Source: Caldilinea sp. CFX5
Lineage (GTDB): Bacteria > Chloroflexota > Anaerolineae > Caldilineales > Caldilineaceae
Length of the DNA: 64,000 bases
Assembly: GCA_021405325.1 (NCBI GenBank)
Contig: QWII01000001.1
Location: forward strand, 62,001 to 126,000
Direction of reading: 5' to 3'
The notes beneath the pieces were generated by a model. It did no database searches. It saw nothing but the letters and a program-made list of their open reading frames with translations, and had not been told where the DNA came from. Shown one piece after another: positions 14,874 through 24,352 of this stretch. Numbering within the stretch: the first letter of the stretch is position 1; the number at the start of each line of letters is the position of its first letter. Made by a program: the position numbers and the translations under genes.

Positions 14874-15518
14874 TCAATGCACCGGCGCGGTTAGACCAAC
14901 AATGATGGCCCGAAGCGCCTTGAGGATGCGTAAAATATCATAGATCTCATCAGAAAGCGCAGAGTAGTCACGGCTGATGAGATAATGCTTGTCGTCAAGG
15001 AGCATAAAGCGCCAGTCACTACCGATCACGTAACAACCATAAACCGGTTGTTGATTATTATTGAGCGCCTGCGCGGCCAACATCGCCGCCAACGTTTGCC
15101 CAGCGGGGTCGCCTTGCGGATCAGTTTGCCGTTTATACTCAGTAAAGGCAAACAGAGGAATCTCCGGCTCGCGGTAGCCGGTGGCGATGATCGTATCCGG
15201 TTCACCGTTTAGCTCAACATCGTCGATAACCGCGCTAATATGGCGTTGGGCAAAAAGATTAAACCGGTAGAACTCCATAAAGCGCACCATCCACAAAAGT
15301 GGTCCGATACATTGGAGGGATAACTCTTGTTCATTCCACCCTTCCACATTGAGTAGGAGTAATTCCTGTAGGGCTTTCAGGTTAGCCCGTTCGAGTTCAG
15401 TCAAGTCAGCGGGGGTTTGCAGCCAGCACTCCATCAAGGGGTTAGAAAGCTCACGTCGCACCCCAAAGCGTCGATCTAATAGCGTCAGTGTGCATTCGCT
15501 AAAGCGTAGTCTTTCCAT
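14874..15518 (-). CDS. Hypothetical protein, possible PD-(D/E)xK-like fold
   Basis: 214 residues from the ATG behind AGGAGG; a TTG seven codons upstream is the alternative. No signal peptide or membrane segment. The middle reads INGEPDTIIATG-like ELNGEPDTIIATGYREP, then FAFTEYKRQTDPQGDPAGQT: an Asp followed by E-x-K, the order of a PD-(D/E)xK nuclease core. The end holds YGCYVIGSDWRFMLLDDKHY and SDEIYDILRILKAL. I recall close relatives as multi-copy hypothetical proteins in other bacteria but no established function. Nuclease activity is a guess from the motif. Confidence 0.55.
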   Translation of the reverse strand: MERLRFSECTLTLLDRRFGVRRELSNPLMECWLQTPADLTELERANLKALQELLLLNVEGWNEQELSLQCIGPLLWMVRFMEFYRFNLFAQRHISAVIDDVELNGEPDTIIATGYREPEIPLFAFTEYKRQTDPQGDPAGQTLAAMLAAQALNNNQQPVYGCYVIGSDWRFMLLDDKHYLISRDYSALSDEIYDILRILKALRAIIVGLTAPVH

Positions 15519-15661
15519 TCGGGTATTCCTCCTCACCAAACACGACTAAATTGTCATGACCATGGCGCACCTCCTTATAGTTCACGCTATCGGCCACTCA
15601 TCCTAGCTTTTCTGCTACTATTGTACCACAAGGTGTGTTTGTGGTGAATGATGAAAACCAA

Positions 15662-16591
15662 TTATTTCTTCAACCGCCGCAACCGCGGATCAAGCGCATC
15701 GCGCAGCCAGTCGCCCAGCAGGTTCATCCCCAGCGAGGAGATCATGATCGCCAGACCAGGGAAAGTCGCGATCCACCAGTAGCGTTGCAGATGTTGGCGA
15801 CCGGCTTCCAGCATATTGCCCCAACTGGGAATATCGGGCGGCACGCTGAGGCCGAGAAAGCCCAGGCCGGCTTCGTAGAGGATCATGGCGGACATTTCAA
15901 AGGTCATCACCGTAAGGAAGGGGCCGATGAGGTTGGGGAGAATGTGTTGGAAGAGGATGCGGTTCTGCGAAACGCCGGTACTGTGGGCTGCTTCAACATA
16001 GACGGAACGACGAATCCGCAACACTTCGCCGCGCACCACGCGTACAAAGATCGGCGCGTCGGTGATGCCAAAGATGAGGATGACATTGAAGAGACTGCGC
16101 CCCAAGATGCCGGCAATAAAGACGACAAAGAGCAAGTAGGGCAAGGCCAAAATAATGTTGACTACCGTCATAATCGCATTATCGGTGCGTCCGCCGACAA
16201 AACCGGAAAAGAGACCAATCACTAGCCCCAACCCGCCGGCAATGAGAACGCCAAAGAAGCCTACTTGCAGCGAAACGCGGCTGCCATAGAGAATCCGGCT
16301 AAAGAGGTCGCGTCCCAACGGATCAGTGCCCAGCGGATGGCTCCAATCGCCTTTTGCCATCCACGCCGGCGGTAATTTGCTCGCCTTCAGATCCTGTTCC
16401 AGCGGATCGTGAGGCGCCAGCCAGGGGGCAAAAACGGCGGCAAAGACGACCAGCAGGAAGAGTAATAAGCCAATCAGCCCGGCGGTATCGCGCACCAGCA
16501 AGCGCCCAAAGGCGCGCAATTGTTCGCCCCAGACGGACGATTCAGGAGCGACGTCATTGAGCGCCGTCGGTGATAGAACACTGTTACTCAT
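15662..16591 (-). CDS. ABC transporter permease, DppC/OppC type
   Basis: 309 residues. An N-terminal membrane segment (LIGLLLFLLVVFAAVFAPWL) is followed by the OppC N-terminal motif HPLGTDPLGRDLFSRILYG, five further membrane segments, and the EAA-loop region EAAHSTGVSQNRILFQHILPN that docks the ATPase. It forms the inner-membrane channel with the DppB-type partner upstream. The ATG chosen (AAGGA six bases before) overlaps the partner's stop by 8 bases. No ATPase genes follow; they must be supplied elsewhere. Confidence 0.85.
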   Translation of the reverse strand: MSNSVLSPTALNDVAPESSVWGEQLRAFGRLLVRDTAGLIGLLLFLLVVFAAVFAPWLAPHDPLEQDLKASKLPPAWMAKGDWSHPLGTDPLGRDLFSRILYGSRVSLQVGFFGVLIAGGLGLVIGLFSGFVGGRTDNAIMTVVNIILALPYLLFVVFIAGILGRSLFNVILIFGITDAPIFVRVVRGEVLRIRRSVYVEAAHSTGVSQNRILFQHILPNLIGPFLTVMTFEMSAMILYEAGLGFLGLSVPPDIPSWGNMLEAGRQHLQRYWWIATFPGLAIMISSLGMNLLGDWLRDALDPRLRRLKK

Positions 16592-17501
16592 AGCGGATCC
16601 TTGGGTCAATGAGTGGGTAGGCCAGGTCGACCAACAGGTTCAGCAGGATGACAACCAGGCTGGTAAAGAGCGCAATGGCTTGCACCAGCGGAAAATCACG
16701 GTTCGAGATTGCCTCGTAGGCCAATTTGCCCAACCCCGGCCAGGAGAAGACATTTTCAATCAACACCGAGCCGCCCAACATATAGCCGAACTGAATGCCG
16801 ATGACGCTGACCAGAGCAATGGCCGCGTTGCGCAGAACATGACGATAGAAAATCGTCTGGTTGGATAAGCCCTTGCCGCGTGCTGTACGCACATAGTCAT
16901 CCCCCATAATCTCCATCACCGCTGAACGGGTCAGGCGCACCAGGCGTCCCATCGTCGGCAAAGCCAGTGTGAAGGCCGGCATCAAGACCGACGACCAATC
17001 AGAGCGACCAGAGGTAGGCAGCCAGCGCAGGTTGACGGCAAAGACGATGATCATCACCAGCGCCAGCCAATAGGCCGGCACCGTTTGCCCCAGCAAGCCA
17101 ATCGTGCGCCCAACGGCGTCGATCCAGGAGCCTGGTCGTGTCCCGCCGGCCAAACCCAGGGGAATGGCAATCCCAATCGCCATCAGCAGCCCGACAAAGG
17201 CCAGTTGCAACGAAGCCGGCAACCGTTCCAACACCAGTGGCAACGCCGGCAAGCGGTAGTGCAGCGAATTTCCCAGGTCCCCGCGAACGGCCTTGGCGAC
17301 AAAATCAACAAATTGCACCGGCAAAGGGCGATCAAAGCCCATGCGGGCGCGAAATTCGGCGCGTTGGGCCGCACTCGCCTCGCGCGCCAGCATCACCGAG
17401 GTCGGATCGCCGGTCAAGCGCACCATGACAAAGACCAGGATAAAGACACCCAGAATCACCAGGAGGGCCTGGCTGAAGATGGCGAGAAGGTAACGTCGCA
17501 T
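16584..17501 (-). CDS. ABC transporter permease, DppB/OppB type
   Basis: 305 residues from the ATG; an in-frame TTG three codons earlier is possible. The N-terminus RRYLLAIFSQALLVILGVFI and the DppB-type element LTGDPTSVMLAREASA are typical, then six membrane helices and the EAA loop VRTARGKGLSNQTIFYRHVL. It forms a heterodimer with the next gene product and imports the cargo of the binding protein encoded upstream. A repeat array separates it from that binding-protein gene. Confidence 0.85.
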   Translation of the reverse strand: MRRYLLAIFSQALLVILGVFILVFVMVRLTGDPTSVMLAREASAAQRAEFRARMGFDRPLPVQFVDFVAKAVRGDLGNSLHYRLPALPLVLERLPASLQLAFVGLLMAIGIAIPLGLAGGTRPGSWIDAVGRTIGLLGQTVPAYWLALVMIIVFAVNLRWLPTSGRSDWSSVLMPAFTLALPTMGRLVRLTRSAVMEIMGDDYVRTARGKGLSNQTIFYRHVLRNAAIALVSVIGIQFGYMLGGSVLIENVFSWPGLGKLAYEAISNRDFPLVQAIALFTSLVVILLNLLVDLAYPLIDPRIRYE

Positions 17502-17518
17502 TGGTCTCAAGTCCTAAG

Positions 17519-17694
17519 TCGCGTGGTCGTGTAGTCGCGTGGTCGTGTGGTCGTGTGGTCGTTTAGTCGTGTAGTCGCGTGGTCGTTTAGTCGCGTGGTC
17601 ATAAGGTTTGTCTTTGCTTTACTTTGCAAAATCAGTTTGTAACCATAGACTACACGACTAAACGACCACGCGACTACACGACCACGCGACTACT
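17519..17694. repeat. Short-repeat array with inverted copies between binding protein and permease genes
   Basis: From 17519 to about 17603 the units GTGGTCGTGTAGTCGC and GTTTAGTCGTGTAGTC alternate in imperfect tandem. From about 17648 to 17694 the reverse complement follows (ACTACACGACTAAACGACC...), so the whole can fold into a long hairpin on the minus-strand transcript. It ends exactly at the stop codon of the binding-protein gene. Confidence 0.7.
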
Positions 17695-19273
17695 CACTAA
17701 CACTCACATCCCACAAGAAGTAGTTTTCCGCACCACGGGGCTGATAATTCTGCACCCGCTTGTTGACCCCTTCAAAAGCTTGGGGGGCGTAGAGGAAGAC
17801 AAAGGGCTGGGTTTCGCTCATGTAAGTTTGCAATTCGCCGTAGAGCGCGGCGCGCGCATCCGTATCAGGTGTGGTCAGGATTTGCGCAAGCAAGTCGTGA
17901 ATCTTTTCGTCCGACCAGTTGGCATAGGATTGATCCTTGCCCACGGCGCCTTCTATGCGGCTGTACGCTTCGTTGGCGAAGTTCGACCAGCTATCGACAA
18001 AGAGCGGCGGCAGTTCTTTGTTGGCTTCGCGTTCCCAGTAGGCGTTGGCCTCTTGCAATTCCAGGTCGGCGTTGATGCCGACATCGGTCAGGAAGCCCTG
18101 AATGGCCTGACAGACCTCGTTGATATTGGGGTAGGCGGCTTCGGGGCAGGCCATGCCAATGTCAAAACCGTCGGCATAGCCGGCTTCGGCCAGCAGCGCC
18201 TTGGCTTTTTCCACATCATAGGCCACCGGCTCCATCTCGACAAAGCCCAGGTTGCCCGCCGTCATTAAGCCAACCGTGCGACTGGCCGCGCCGCTAAAGA
18301 TCGCGTCGATAATTGTCTGGACATCAATGGCATGGGCAATGGCCTGGCGCACCTTCAGATCCATGATCGGCGTGTCGAGACCGGTGGTCATGTTGTTAAA
18401 GGCGACATAGTAGACGCGATCCACCAGGTAGTTGACTACGGTCAGGTTTTCATCACTGCTGATGGTGTCGGCTTCTTCCGCGCTCAGGCGGGGCGCAATG
18501 TCGATTTCACCGGCCTGCACCGCCGCCACACGGGTGGCCGATTCAGGCATAAAGCGGAAGACAATCTCGGCAACTTTGGGGTAGCCGGTGCGCCAGTAGT
18601 TCGGATTGGCGACAACGGTCAGGTGATCGCCCTTGATCCATTCTTTGAACATAAAAGGACCGGTGCCGATGGGACTTTGGGCAAAGGCTGCCAGCCCCAT
18701 CTCAGCATGAGCTTTGGGCGGGATCATCGACCAGCCGGCGACGCGTCCCAACAGCAGCGCATTCGGCTTTTCCGTGGAAATCTTGACGGTATAGTCGTCG
18801 ATCTTTTCGACATTCTGCACAAAGTTCCATTCGTTGGCATAGGTCACTTCGGGCTGCGAATAGGTCTGCCAGCTATAGACCACCGAGTCGGCGTTGAAGG
18901 GTTCGCCATTGTGGAAGGTTACACCCTGGCGCAGTTTGAAGGTGTAGGAAAGGCCATCTTCCGAGACTTCCCAGCTTTCGGCCAACGCCGGCGAGTAGGT
19001 GCCGTCGGCTTCGGGGAAGGCCAGGGCGTCGTACAGGGTCCACGAAGCGTTGGCGGCCTGGCGTTCGGGCGAGTAGGGGACTTCCACAGCAGCAATGTCG
19101 GTGGTCAAACCGATGGTGAGGGCGCCTTGCGGGCCTTCGGCGGCGGGGGCGGCAGCGGATGAATCGCCACCAGTGCTACCCGTGGGCGCCGCGGCCGGCA
19201 CGGCACAGCCAGCCGCAACCAGCGCGACAATGAAAATCAGCGAGAAAAGTAGCAATGTTTTTTGTCGAACCAT
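17690..19273 (-). CDS. ABC transporter substrate-binding lipoprotein (peptide/nickel family 5)
   Basis: 527 residues. The signal ends in the lipobox VAAGC (Cys23), followed by an Ala/Pro/Ser-rich tether. The mature part is a family 5 solute-binding protein: YTFKLRQGVTFHNGEPFNADSV, IGTGPFMFKEW, and AYEG-like segments are diagnostic. Cargo may be oligopeptides, sugars or opines; sequence alone does not decide. AAGGAG precedes the ATG. Followed on the same strand by two permease genes after a repeat array that could lower read-through, matching the usual need for more binding protein than permease. Confidence 0.9.
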   Translation of the reverse strand: MVRQKTLLLFSLIFIVALVAAGCAVPAAAPTGSTGGDSSAAAPAAEGPQGALTIGLTTDIAAVEVPYSPERQAANASWTLYDALAFPEADGTYSPALAESWEVSEDGLSYTFKLRQGVTFHNGEPFNADSVVYSWQTYSQPEVTYANEWNFVQNVEKIDDYTVKISTEKPNALLLGRVAGWSMIPPKAHAEMGLAAFAQSPIGTGPFMFKEWIKGDHLTVVANPNYWRTGYPKVAEIVFRFMPESATRVAAVQAGEIDIAPRLSAEEADTISSDENLTVVNYLVDRVYYVAFNNMTTGLDTPIMDLKVRQAIAHAIDVQTIIDAIFSGAASRTVGLMTAGNLGFVEMEPVAYDVEKAKALLAEAGYADGFDIGMACPEAAYPNINEVCQAIQGFLTDVGINADLELQEANAYWEREANKELPPLFVDSWSNFANEAYSRIEGAVGKDQSYANWSDEKIHDLLAQILTTPDTDARAALYGELQTYMSETQPFVFLYAPQAFEGVNKRVQNYQPRGAENYFLWDVSVSE

Positions 19274-19783
19274 CTCTTACTCCTTATCGATAGAATTGAA
19301 TAAACTGCTTGATAGCATGAAGTGACCAGACAATTGATTTACTTTTTGCTTTAGGGAGTAGTCGTTTGATGTGGCGGGGAGAGCGTATCACAAAGTCGCG
19401 GAGAATGCAACAAAAGGGGTAGGCAGCCGCAGAAATTGTCGGCTGCTTACCCTCTCTTTTATCATCCCTGCCTTTCTTACAGCTTGATTGTACCTCTGGC
19501 TAATCACCAAAGATTGGTCAGGTTGCCGGCGTTATGGGCAATTTTTAACGTGTTGATTACCGATAATTTTGATTAAAATTCAGTAAGTTTTCATCGAATA
19601 TTGTAAGCTAATTGAATGAGTAAATGTGCTACAATTGTCTCACGCAGTCGGCATATTCGTCATTCTTGTTTACATTGACCCTTAGCCTCCTTCTCATTGC
19701 CATCAAGAACAGATGTGTGATGCGATTCTACTGCCCGAGTATTATTCGATTTTCAGCTTTACGGATCCTGTAAGGAGAAATTC
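19274..19783. other. Divergent promoter region
   Basis: This AT-rich 510 bases lies between the binding-protein gene (minus) and the VPT-repeat surface protein (plus). It must hold both promoters; no palindrome or RNA could be recognised. Confidence 0.4.
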
Positions 19784-21478
19784 ATGATTCAACATTCGCC
19801 CAAAAAGTTGTTTCTCAGTCTAAGCGGAGTAGCAATCGGCACATTGCTTGCCCTGTTCATTTTCTTGAGCGGAGGTACGGTCATGGCCGACCAAGCTTCC
19901 ACAACGGCTCTGTCAAATTTGGCAATGGTGCCCACTGTGCCCACTGTGCCCACTGTGCCTACTGTGCCCACGGTGCCTACGGTGCCTACTGTACCCACGG
20001 TGCCCACTGTACCGACGTTGACACCCACCACCACGCCAACAATCACACCAACAGATGATGGGGACGACGATGATGATGGCACTAGCGAAGAGGAGATAGA
20101 CCCCATTGGCGGTCCACTGGTTGGCAACTACTGTCTGGCTACCGGTGGTATCGGCTTACGCGCTAACCCCACTGGCACATTTACGCTCAATGTTGTCGGA
20201 ACACCGATCCATGCCTACCTCATTTGGGCCGGCCGCTACCCTGACAATGCGCCTGATAAGGACATTCAAGTGGTGATTAATGGCGGTTTGCCGATCACCG
20301 TTGTTGCAGCCAAGGATCGCCAGTCAGAACTGCCCGGCGGCGTTTCTTATTTTACGTTCTTGTCCATGAATTTGGTAAATAGCCCCAGTTTTGCTGGTCT
20401 CTTGACAGGCGCGCTCAACATTACCGTGAGCGGCTTAAACTCCGGCAATGTACCCGGCAATGAAGGATACGGCGTGGGCTTGTTGATCGTATCGAGCGAT
20501 CCGACTTGTCCCTTTAGCCAGATCAATCTCGCCTATGGGTTGGATAGCTTCTTTGATGATGGTACGTTTGTTAATCCGCCAGTAGCGCCCCAAGATTTCC
20601 TAGGGCCAAACAGTCAAGTCTGGTGTGTCGATTTCCCAGCCGCCGGCGCTTCACGCACGTTGAACTTCCAGGCGTTTGTCGGCGGTGTTGATCCCGGCAA
20701 AACCAACGCCCTTTGGTATGCAACCGGATCGGGTATAAAGCCAACGGAGTTGATCGCCAATCATGCCGGCGCCGTGTTGGACGGCCCGCCAGTGACGGCT
20801 AATTCGCCCTTTACCAGCAATGTGGGTCCGCAGTTGGACAATTACACCAAGAGTCTTGTTGTACCGGCCGGCGCTACTTTTGCCTGCTTCCAGATCCAAT
20901 CGGCGCCGACCACCATCGGTGCGGCCACGGAAGCCGTCTGGATTAGCTTTGCTTCTCAATTGTTCAGCTCGGTCACGGCGACCGTAACGCCAACCCCCAC
21001 GGCGACACCCACCGGTTTGCCGACTGTGCCCACCGTACCAACCGTGCCGACTGTGCCACGTGTGCCCGGTTTGACGATTGACGTTGAGGTTGAACCGCTC
21101 ATTCCTGCCCCAGGCGATGATGTCATCTTTACAGTTAGCTATGCGAATGATGGTTCGACGACGGTTCCCAATGTTCAGTTAACCTTTACCGTCCCGGCTA
21201 ATACGACCTTCAACAGCAGCGCCAGTACGGCCGGCTGGCATTGCACAGGCACTACCCCTGGCTCAGTTTGTCGATTTGATCTGGGCAATGTTGATCCGGG
21301 TGAGAGGGGTAAGGTGCGTTTTGTGCTCACGGTGGATCCACTGGTTAGCGCAGCAAACAACCGCATCCAAGTAGTTGTCAAGCTGGTTGATGATACGGGG
21401 AAGGTCTATAGTGAAAAATCCTTCCTGCTGCTTGTCAATGCGCCGCAGCGGCTCTATGTTCCGTGGATTGATCGGTAG
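19784..21478 (+). CDS. Secreted surface protein with VPT repeats and DUF11-like domain
   Basis: 564 residues. A signal peptide (residues 7-36, ending near VMADQA) is followed by ten consecutive V-P-T units (47-76) coded by a 9-base tandem repeat, a TPT stretch and an acidic run (DDGDDDDDGTSEEE). A globular domain follows (about 105-390; LVGNYCLATGGIGLRANPTG). A second linker of LPT/VPT units precedes a DUF11-like immunoglobulin-type domain (about 430-545, VEVEPLIPAPGDDVIFTVSY). The last residues are LYVPWIDR, a tail shared with two other secreted proteins in the window. AAGGAG precedes the ATG. Probably an extracellular structural or adhesive protein; function unknown. Confidence 0.8.
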   Translation: MIQHSPKKLFLSLSGVAIGTLLALFIFLSGGTVMADQASTTALSNLAMVPTVPTVPTVPTVPTVPTVPTVPTVPTVPTLTPTTTPTITPTDDGDDDDDGTSEEEIDPIGGPLVGNYCLATGGIGLRANPTGTFTLNVVGTPIHAYLIWAGRYPDNAPDKDIQVVINGGLPITVVAAKDRQSELPGGVSYFTFLSMNLVNSPSFAGLLTGALNITVSGLNSGNVPGNEGYGVGLLIVSSDPTCPFSQINLAYGLDSFFDDGTFVNPPVAPQDFLGPNSQVWCVDFPAAGASRTLNFQAFVGGVDPGKTNALWYATGSGIKPTELIANHAGAVLDGPPVTANSPFTSNVGPQLDNYTKSLVVPAGATFACFQIQSAPTTIGAATEAVWISFASQLFSSVTATVTPTPTATPTGLPTVPTVPTVPTVPRVPGLTIDVEVEPLIPAPGDDVIFTVSYANDGSTTVPNVQLTFTVPANTTFNSSASTAGWHCTGTTPGSVCRFDLGNVDPGERGKVRFVLTVDPLVSAANNRIQVVVKLVDDTGKVYSEKSFLLLVNAPQRLYVPWIDR

Positions 21479-21519
21479 TTGCCTTTGACCATCGTCAACG
21501 GTTGCAATTGATCGGCTGG

Positions 21520-21552
21520 AACTCCCGATAGGTTTGTCACCTATCGGGAGTT
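21520..21552 (+). terminator. Terminator hairpin after the VPT-repeat protein
   Basis: Perfect 13-bp arms 520-532 and 540-552 of this region (AACTCCCGATAGG and its complement) enclose a 7-nt loop; a T-rich stretch TCTATTTC follows. Confidence 0.75.
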
Positions 21553-21667
21553 TCTATTTCCCGATAACTCAATTTGTAATCTATTTGTCAGCTATTGGAT
21601 TAGTTTAGTTAGCTTTGTGGTGATACAATCGATCAGCAGAAACTCATTCACGGCTTTTGCCCGGCAA

Positions 21668-21776
21668 GTGTTCGATCGCTCATCTCCAGAAAGTGTGAGG
21701 TTTCGACCCGCCACACCTGTCAGGTTTTGGAAACCTGACAGGTGTTCACACTTTCCGTAGATGAGCCGTGTTCGAT
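21668..21776. mobile_element. Small palindromic element flanked by a 9-bp direct repeat
   Basis: The 9-mer GTGTTCGAT occurs at 21668-21676 and again at 21768-21776, exactly flanking an inverted-repeat unit of 91 bp. Inside, CTCATCT pairs with AGATGAG, GAAAGTGTGA with TCACACTTTC, and the centre ACACCTGTCAGGTTTTGGAAACCTGACAGGTGT-type hairpin (arms at about 21714-21726 and 21731-21743) carries the same ACCTGTCAGGTTT core as the elements at 23.7 and 53.8 kb. The direct repeat looks like a target-site duplication. No coding capacity. Confidence 0.6.
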
Positions 21777-21800
21777 ATACCTTTACAGGACAAATTTGGC

Positions 21801-23597
21801 ATGGTATTTACAAAAACTGATTTCCATCCATTGGCCCATCCGCCGCCGTTGAGACAGGTCGCTGGTCGCAGAATACCCACGAGCTGTTATACACGAGTGC
21901 GACTTTGGTGTAGCCTCTTATTAGCCTGTTTCTTCCTGAGTATAGCGACGGCGCCGCTTTATGCGCAAAGTTGTCCACCCTATCCTTCGCCGCACCTGCG
22001 GATTGGGTACAATGTGACCCGCGACGGCAATGTTGACATCACCGATTACGCTGCAACACAATTGGGCGCCGGTTGGTATCATGATTATTCTATGCGCGCT
22101 GCCCCACCGCAACCGGGTGGCATTGCCCATCATCAAATGATCCGCGCTTCCGGTCGGACAACACCGGATTCGATCCAACAGATACTGCCCTCAATTGGGC
22201 GCATTGTCGATGCTTCGCCGGGCGATTTTTGGATTTTAGGGAATGAACCGGACCGCCATGGCCAAGACGGCTTGACGCCGAGCCAATATGCCCGCTTTTA
22301 TCATGACACCTATTACTTTATCAAACACCGTGATCCCAGCAGCCGCCTTGCCATTGCCGGCATTGTCCAGCCGACCAAACTCCGCCTGCGCTACTTAGAT
22401 ATGGTCTTAAGCGCCTATGAGCAGCAGTATGGCGAAAAGATGCCGGTGGATATTTGGGACATTCATAATTTTATCCTGCCGGAAAATTGTGGCTGGGGCG
22501 CCGGGATTCCACCGGGCCTGGAGGCGTATGCCAACGAAGGTACGCTATGCCCCGCCACGCTGGCCGCGCATGGCAACATTGAAACCTTCAAACAACAGAT
22601 CCGCGCCTTTCGCCAGTGGATGAAAGATCGGGGTTACCAGGATCGTCCGCTGGTCATCAGTGAGTATGGGATCTTGTTATCACAGTATCACGGCTTTCCT
22701 TACAGCACTGTGCGCAACTATATGTTGGCTTCTTTCGATTTCATGTTGAACACGAAAGATAACGCCATTGGTTATCCGGCCGACGATTATCGACTGGTGC
22801 AGGAATTTGCCTGGTTTAGTCTCAACTACTATGAATTTGACCTCGCCACTTATGTTGGGTTGAACGGCAACCTCTTTGATCACGGCAGCCGCCAGATCAA
22901 ACCACTCGGCCTCGACTTTGCCAACTACACCAGCCAAATTACCATACGCACCACGGATCTGGCGCTGAAGAGTTTTCAAGCAACACCAGGAACGGTCAAC
23001 GGTGGCGAGCCGGTTACGTTGCAAGCGGCCTTGGTAAACAGCGGGGGGGTTGCCGCCGAAGGGGTCACTGTCCGCTTTTATGACGGCGATCCGCGCACGC
23101 AAGGGCAATTATTAGGCGCCAGCAGCACCATCAACCAGATCCTTCCTGGTTGTCAGCAAACCCAAAATGTATCATTTGTTTGGACACCGCTGCAGGCCGG
23201 CGTCTACTCGCTCTTTGCCGAGTTGGTGGCGACTAATCAAAGTTTAGAGATCGATCCAGCCAATAATTATGTCAGCCAGGCGGTAACTGTGTTAACATCG
23301 GCGCCGGCAACCCCGACCCCAACTCCAACCCTTGTGACGCCGGTAAACACGCCAACGGCAACAAGTACGCTGGCGCCCGGCGAGCCAACCTATACGCCAA
23401 CCGCAACACTAGCCGCCACTGAACCAACCTATACGCCAACGCCAACGCTTTTACCGGGCGAGCCGACCTATACGCCAACGCCTACAGCAACGCTTGTCCC
23501 CGGCGCACCGGCGCCCACCCCCACGGGAACGACAACCCCGGTGGCCCAGGGCGGCAGTGGCAAAAAATGGCTCTATTTGCCGATCATTAACCGCTAA
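21801..23597 (+). CDS. Secreted clan-A glycosidase-like protein with CARDB domain (paralogue of 42.5 kb gene)
   Basis: 598 residues from the ATG at 21801; an upstream GTG lies in the direct repeat of an inserted element and is unlikely. A signal peptide ends at APLYA. The TIM-barrel-like domain carries DFWILGNEPD (acid/base Glu149) and PLVISEYGIL (nucleophile Glu288), the Asn-Glu-Pro and Glu spacing of clan GH-A enzymes. Then a CARDB-type domain (about 370-500), TPTP/TYTPTPT linkers and the tail LYLPIINR. It is similar throughout the barrel to the protein at 42522-44021. In an EPS locus it may trim or degrade the polymer outside the cell, as PslG does in another system (inference). Confidence 0.75.
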   Translation: MVFTKTDFHPLAHPPPLRQVAGRRIPTSCYTRVRLWCSLLLACFFLSIATAPLYAQSCPPYPSPHLRIGYNVTRDGNVDITDYAATQLGAGWYHDYSMRAAPPQPGGIAHHQMIRASGRTTPDSIQQILPSIGRIVDASPGDFWILGNEPDRHGQDGLTPSQYARFYHDTYYFIKHRDPSSRLAIAGIVQPTKLRLRYLDMVLSAYEQQYGEKMPVDIWDIHNFILPENCGWGAGIPPGLEAYANEGTLCPATLAAHGNIETFKQQIRAFRQWMKDRGYQDRPLVISEYGILLSQYHGFPYSTVRNYMLASFDFMLNTKDNAIGYPADDYRLVQEFAWFSLNYYEFDLATYVGLNGNLFDHGSRQIKPLGLDFANYTSQITIRTTDLALKSFQATPGTVNGGEPVTLQAALVNSGGVAAEGVTVRFYDGDPRTQGQLLGASSTINQILPGCQQTQNVSFVWTPLQAGVYSLFAELVATNQSLEIDPANNYVSQAVTVLTSAPATPTPTPTLVTPVNTPTATSTLAPGEPTYTPTATLAATEPTYTPTPTLLPGEPTYTPTPTATLVPGAPAPTPTGTTTPVAQGGSGKKWLYLPIINR

Positions 23598-23657
23598 ATT
23601 TTGCATATCACAGAATTTGGTCCAAACTATACAGATTGGCTAGATTTTATTCGACTA

Positions 23658-23726
23658 GGAGTTACGCACTTGCCCAGACCTGTCAGGTTTGCGAAACCTG
23701 ACAGGTCTGGGCAAGTGCGTAACTCC
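23658..23726. repeat. Perfect 33-bp-arm palindrome (GGAGTTACGCA family)
   Basis: Arms 23658-23690 and 23694-23726 are exact complements around GCG. Ends GGAGTTACGCAC; core AGACCTGTCAGGTTT. Relatives with the same core lie at 21.7 and 53.8 kb. It directly follows the glycosidase-like gene and may act as a terminator. Confidence 0.8.
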
Positions 23727-24352
23727 CATCGACAATAAGGTGAGCTTCTAGAAGTTAGTCAATCAATTTCTTACACCCTCCTATTCCGTCCACGCTATGG
23801 CAACAAGTGGCGACACTCCTTAACCAAGCAGTAGCTTCGAGCAGCACGACGGGCATGACCTCAGTAGCACTCCCCTTCAACCTAACAGCAGCAGTGACAG
23901 CAAAAGCATTTAGAATTGTAATCTAGGCTACATCAATGACATTAGCAGCCAACCTTTTTTTTGTTGCTATCGCCTTTTCAATTCAACTAGCTGTGGCGCG
24001 CTGTCACAGGTGGTAACACATAACACTAGCTGCTTGTTTCCTTACGCAAAAGACACATAAGATTAGACAAATGTATGTATACAAAACGCAAATTCTGCTG
24101 TATCCTTTTTAACTAAAGTATTAATAAATTAAGTAATCTTTCTTTTCAGAAAGCGTCAGCCTCTCCGGAAAATGCCAAATTGCGAAGTTATTCATCAGGA
24201 AAACTAAATATTTACTTAATTTTTTATATAAAATCCTAAATATCGACAAAATTGCAAGAAAACAAACTTATTTGTAAGGAAAAGATGCCTACAAGTATGA
24301 TATAGTGGCGTTTATAATCATAGCAACCACAATTAATCAGCCGGAGTATCTC
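23727..24352. other. AT-rich gap preceding the low-GC EPS block
   Basis: More than 600 bases without a supported gene. One open stretch (about 23760-23935) has no start signal. From 23930 on the DNA is very AT-rich and probably contains the promoter for the polymerase gene. Confidence 0.4.

Noticed and set aside
21768..21800. GTG start giving a longer glycosidase-like protein
   Set aside because: The GTG lies within the direct repeat of the inserted palindromic element and has no ribosome binding site; the ATG at 21801 still includes the whole signal peptide.
23760..23935. Open stretch of about 55 codons before the polymerase gene
   Set aside because: No start codon with ribosome binding site and no recognisable product; faint similarity to extracellular beta-domains is too weak.
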